DNA of 5,321 nt, taken from contig CAJOEQ010000308.1 in the NCBI GenBank assembly GCA_905233515.1, forward strand, positions 1-5,321, given 5' to 3'. Origin of the DNA: an uncultured Synergistales bacterium. GTDB lineage: Bacteria; Synergistota; Synergistia; Synergistales; Aminobacteriaceae. The notes beneath the pieces were generated by a model. It worked only from the letters and a program-made list of their open reading frames with translations, was not told where the DNA came from and did no database searches. The stretch's first letter is position 1; each line of letters opens with the position of its first letter. Position numbers and translations under genes: made by a program. This document shows positions 4,730-5,321 of this stretch, piece after piece.

Positions 4730-5321
4730 TTATACGTCTAAGCAACTGCCGCCGATAAACTCACGAATTACTGAATTATTGGGAATTCCGTCATTGTTTA
4801 AAGCTGGGACAAAACGCAAAATATTTAGCAGTCTCAAAGCCTCACTAAAAACTGAAGAATTCTCGTCTACTGTGTGCAGTAAAGGCTCAACATAAGGTTT
4901 TAAGACTCCGAGTTCATAGGGAAGTGCTGAATTAAAAATTGCATTTGCTCGGCTTCTATAGGGGAATATATATTGTTTTGCGCCCCTGATGACTTTAGGG
5001 TAAACTTCAAGAGTTACCTGCGCTGATTTGCCCCTCGTCCTATAATCGCGAATTATGCGGCGTAATAATCTGTTGTCGCTCGTTCGTGTTCGATTATGAG
5101 GATCTATGCAAATTCCCGTCAACGGCGAAACAAATACACCGTAACGGCTTGACTCTGGGAGCATCGCTAAAATTTTGTCATTAAGTCCGTGTATACCTTC
5201 CATTATTAAGACATCAGAAGGCTTTAACTTTATGACTTTGCCCGGTTCTTTTTTGCCAGTTATGAAATTATAAACAGGTGTAATAACTTCTTCACCCGCT
5301 AAGATTCTTGCAAGATTATCG
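4730..5321 (-). CDS. Nucleoside (uridine-type) kinase, C-terminal part, cut by the window edge
   Basis: The frame is open from the right edge to TAA 4730-4732, giving 196 visible residues. The gene begins outside the window. The ATG at 5203 lies inside the conserved core and is not the start. Counting from the edge, visible motifs are EEVITPVYNFITG (10-22), DVLIMEGIHGLN (36-47), DPHNRTRTSDNRLLRRIIRD (73-92), IFPYRSRANAIFNSALPYEL (118-137) and the C-terminus IPNNSVIREFIGGSCLDV. This is the phosphoribulokinase/uridine-kinase domain of the roughly 550-residue nucleoside kinases common in Clostridia and relatives, which carry an N-terminal TGS/ThrRS-like region. That region and the P-loop would lie beyond base 5321. 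Members phosphorylate nucleosides such as uridine for pyrimidine salvage; the exact substrate cannot be read here. It is the first visible gene of the leftward series, 22 nt before the SH3-like gene. Confidence 0.9.
   Translation of the reverse strand, partial: DNLARILAGEEVITPVYNFITGKKEPGKVIKLKPSDVLIMEGIHGLNDKILAMLPESSRYGVFVSPLTGICIDPHNRTRTSDNRLLRRIIRDYRTRGKSAQVTLEVYPKVIRGAKQYIFPYRSRANAIFNSALPYELGVLKPYVEPLLHTVDENSSVFSEALRLLNILRFVPALNNDGIPNNSVIREFIGGSCLDV

Noticed and set aside
4729..4734. Perfect TATAAT on the minus strand upstream of the SH3-like gene
   Set aside because: There is no fitting -35 box, and a transcript from it would start at the SD itself. It is more likely the AT-rich end of the kinase gene.
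4730..5203. A separate 157-residue gene starting at ATG 5203
   Set aside because: The frame is open upstream to the window edge and encodes conserved family residues there, so 5203 is an internal methionine.

Overview
This is an AT-rich, fully coding bacterial window. It has TTG as well as ATG starts, Shine-Dalgarno (SD) sites of the GGAGG type, and TGA used as an ordinary stop. The gene set is a TGS/uridine-kinase-type nucleoside kinase, a cobalamin side-arm pair, a STAS-kinase fusion and an exported tyrosine phosphatase. It suggests an anaerobic, gut-type bacterium of the Bacillota or Synergistota kind. That placement rests on gene families and composition only and is tentative.

Plus strand, 25-2027. 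A TTG-started gene encodes a STAS (anti-sigma-factor-antagonist-like) domain fused to an aminoglycoside-phosphotransferase-like kinase. Its end overlaps by 8 nt the start of a gene for an exported tyrosine phosphatase. The phosphatase is split into two overlapping frames at a run of eight A (1652-1659): the signal peptide and N-terminal motif lie in one frame and the catalytic HCxxGKDRTG loop in the other.

Minus strand, 5321 down to 2016. An operon-like series runs leftwards. It starts with the C-terminal part of a nucleoside kinase, cut by the window edge and open to base 5321, so an internal ATG at 5203 is not its start. Next come an exported protein with an SH3-like and a BamE/SmpA-like region, then CbiB (adenosylcobinamide-phosphate synthase) in two pieces, and last CobD (threonine-phosphate decarboxylase). 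CobD makes (R)-1-amino-2-propanol phosphate, or a close relative, and CbiB attaches it to cobyric acid, so these two act in consecutive steps. The nucleoside kinase and the SH3 protein have no evident link to cobalamin.

The two transcription units converge and their last coding bases overlap by 12 nt (2016-2027), leaving no room for a terminator between them. There are no RNA genes, CRISPR arrays, insertion sequences or gene-free stretches over 300 nt. The points most worth a second look are the STAS-kinase fusion, the A8 frameshift in the phosphatase, the split cbiB whose second half has its own strong SD, a short repeat family bracketing cbiB, and a marked excess of the 5-mer GAGTC/GACTC.
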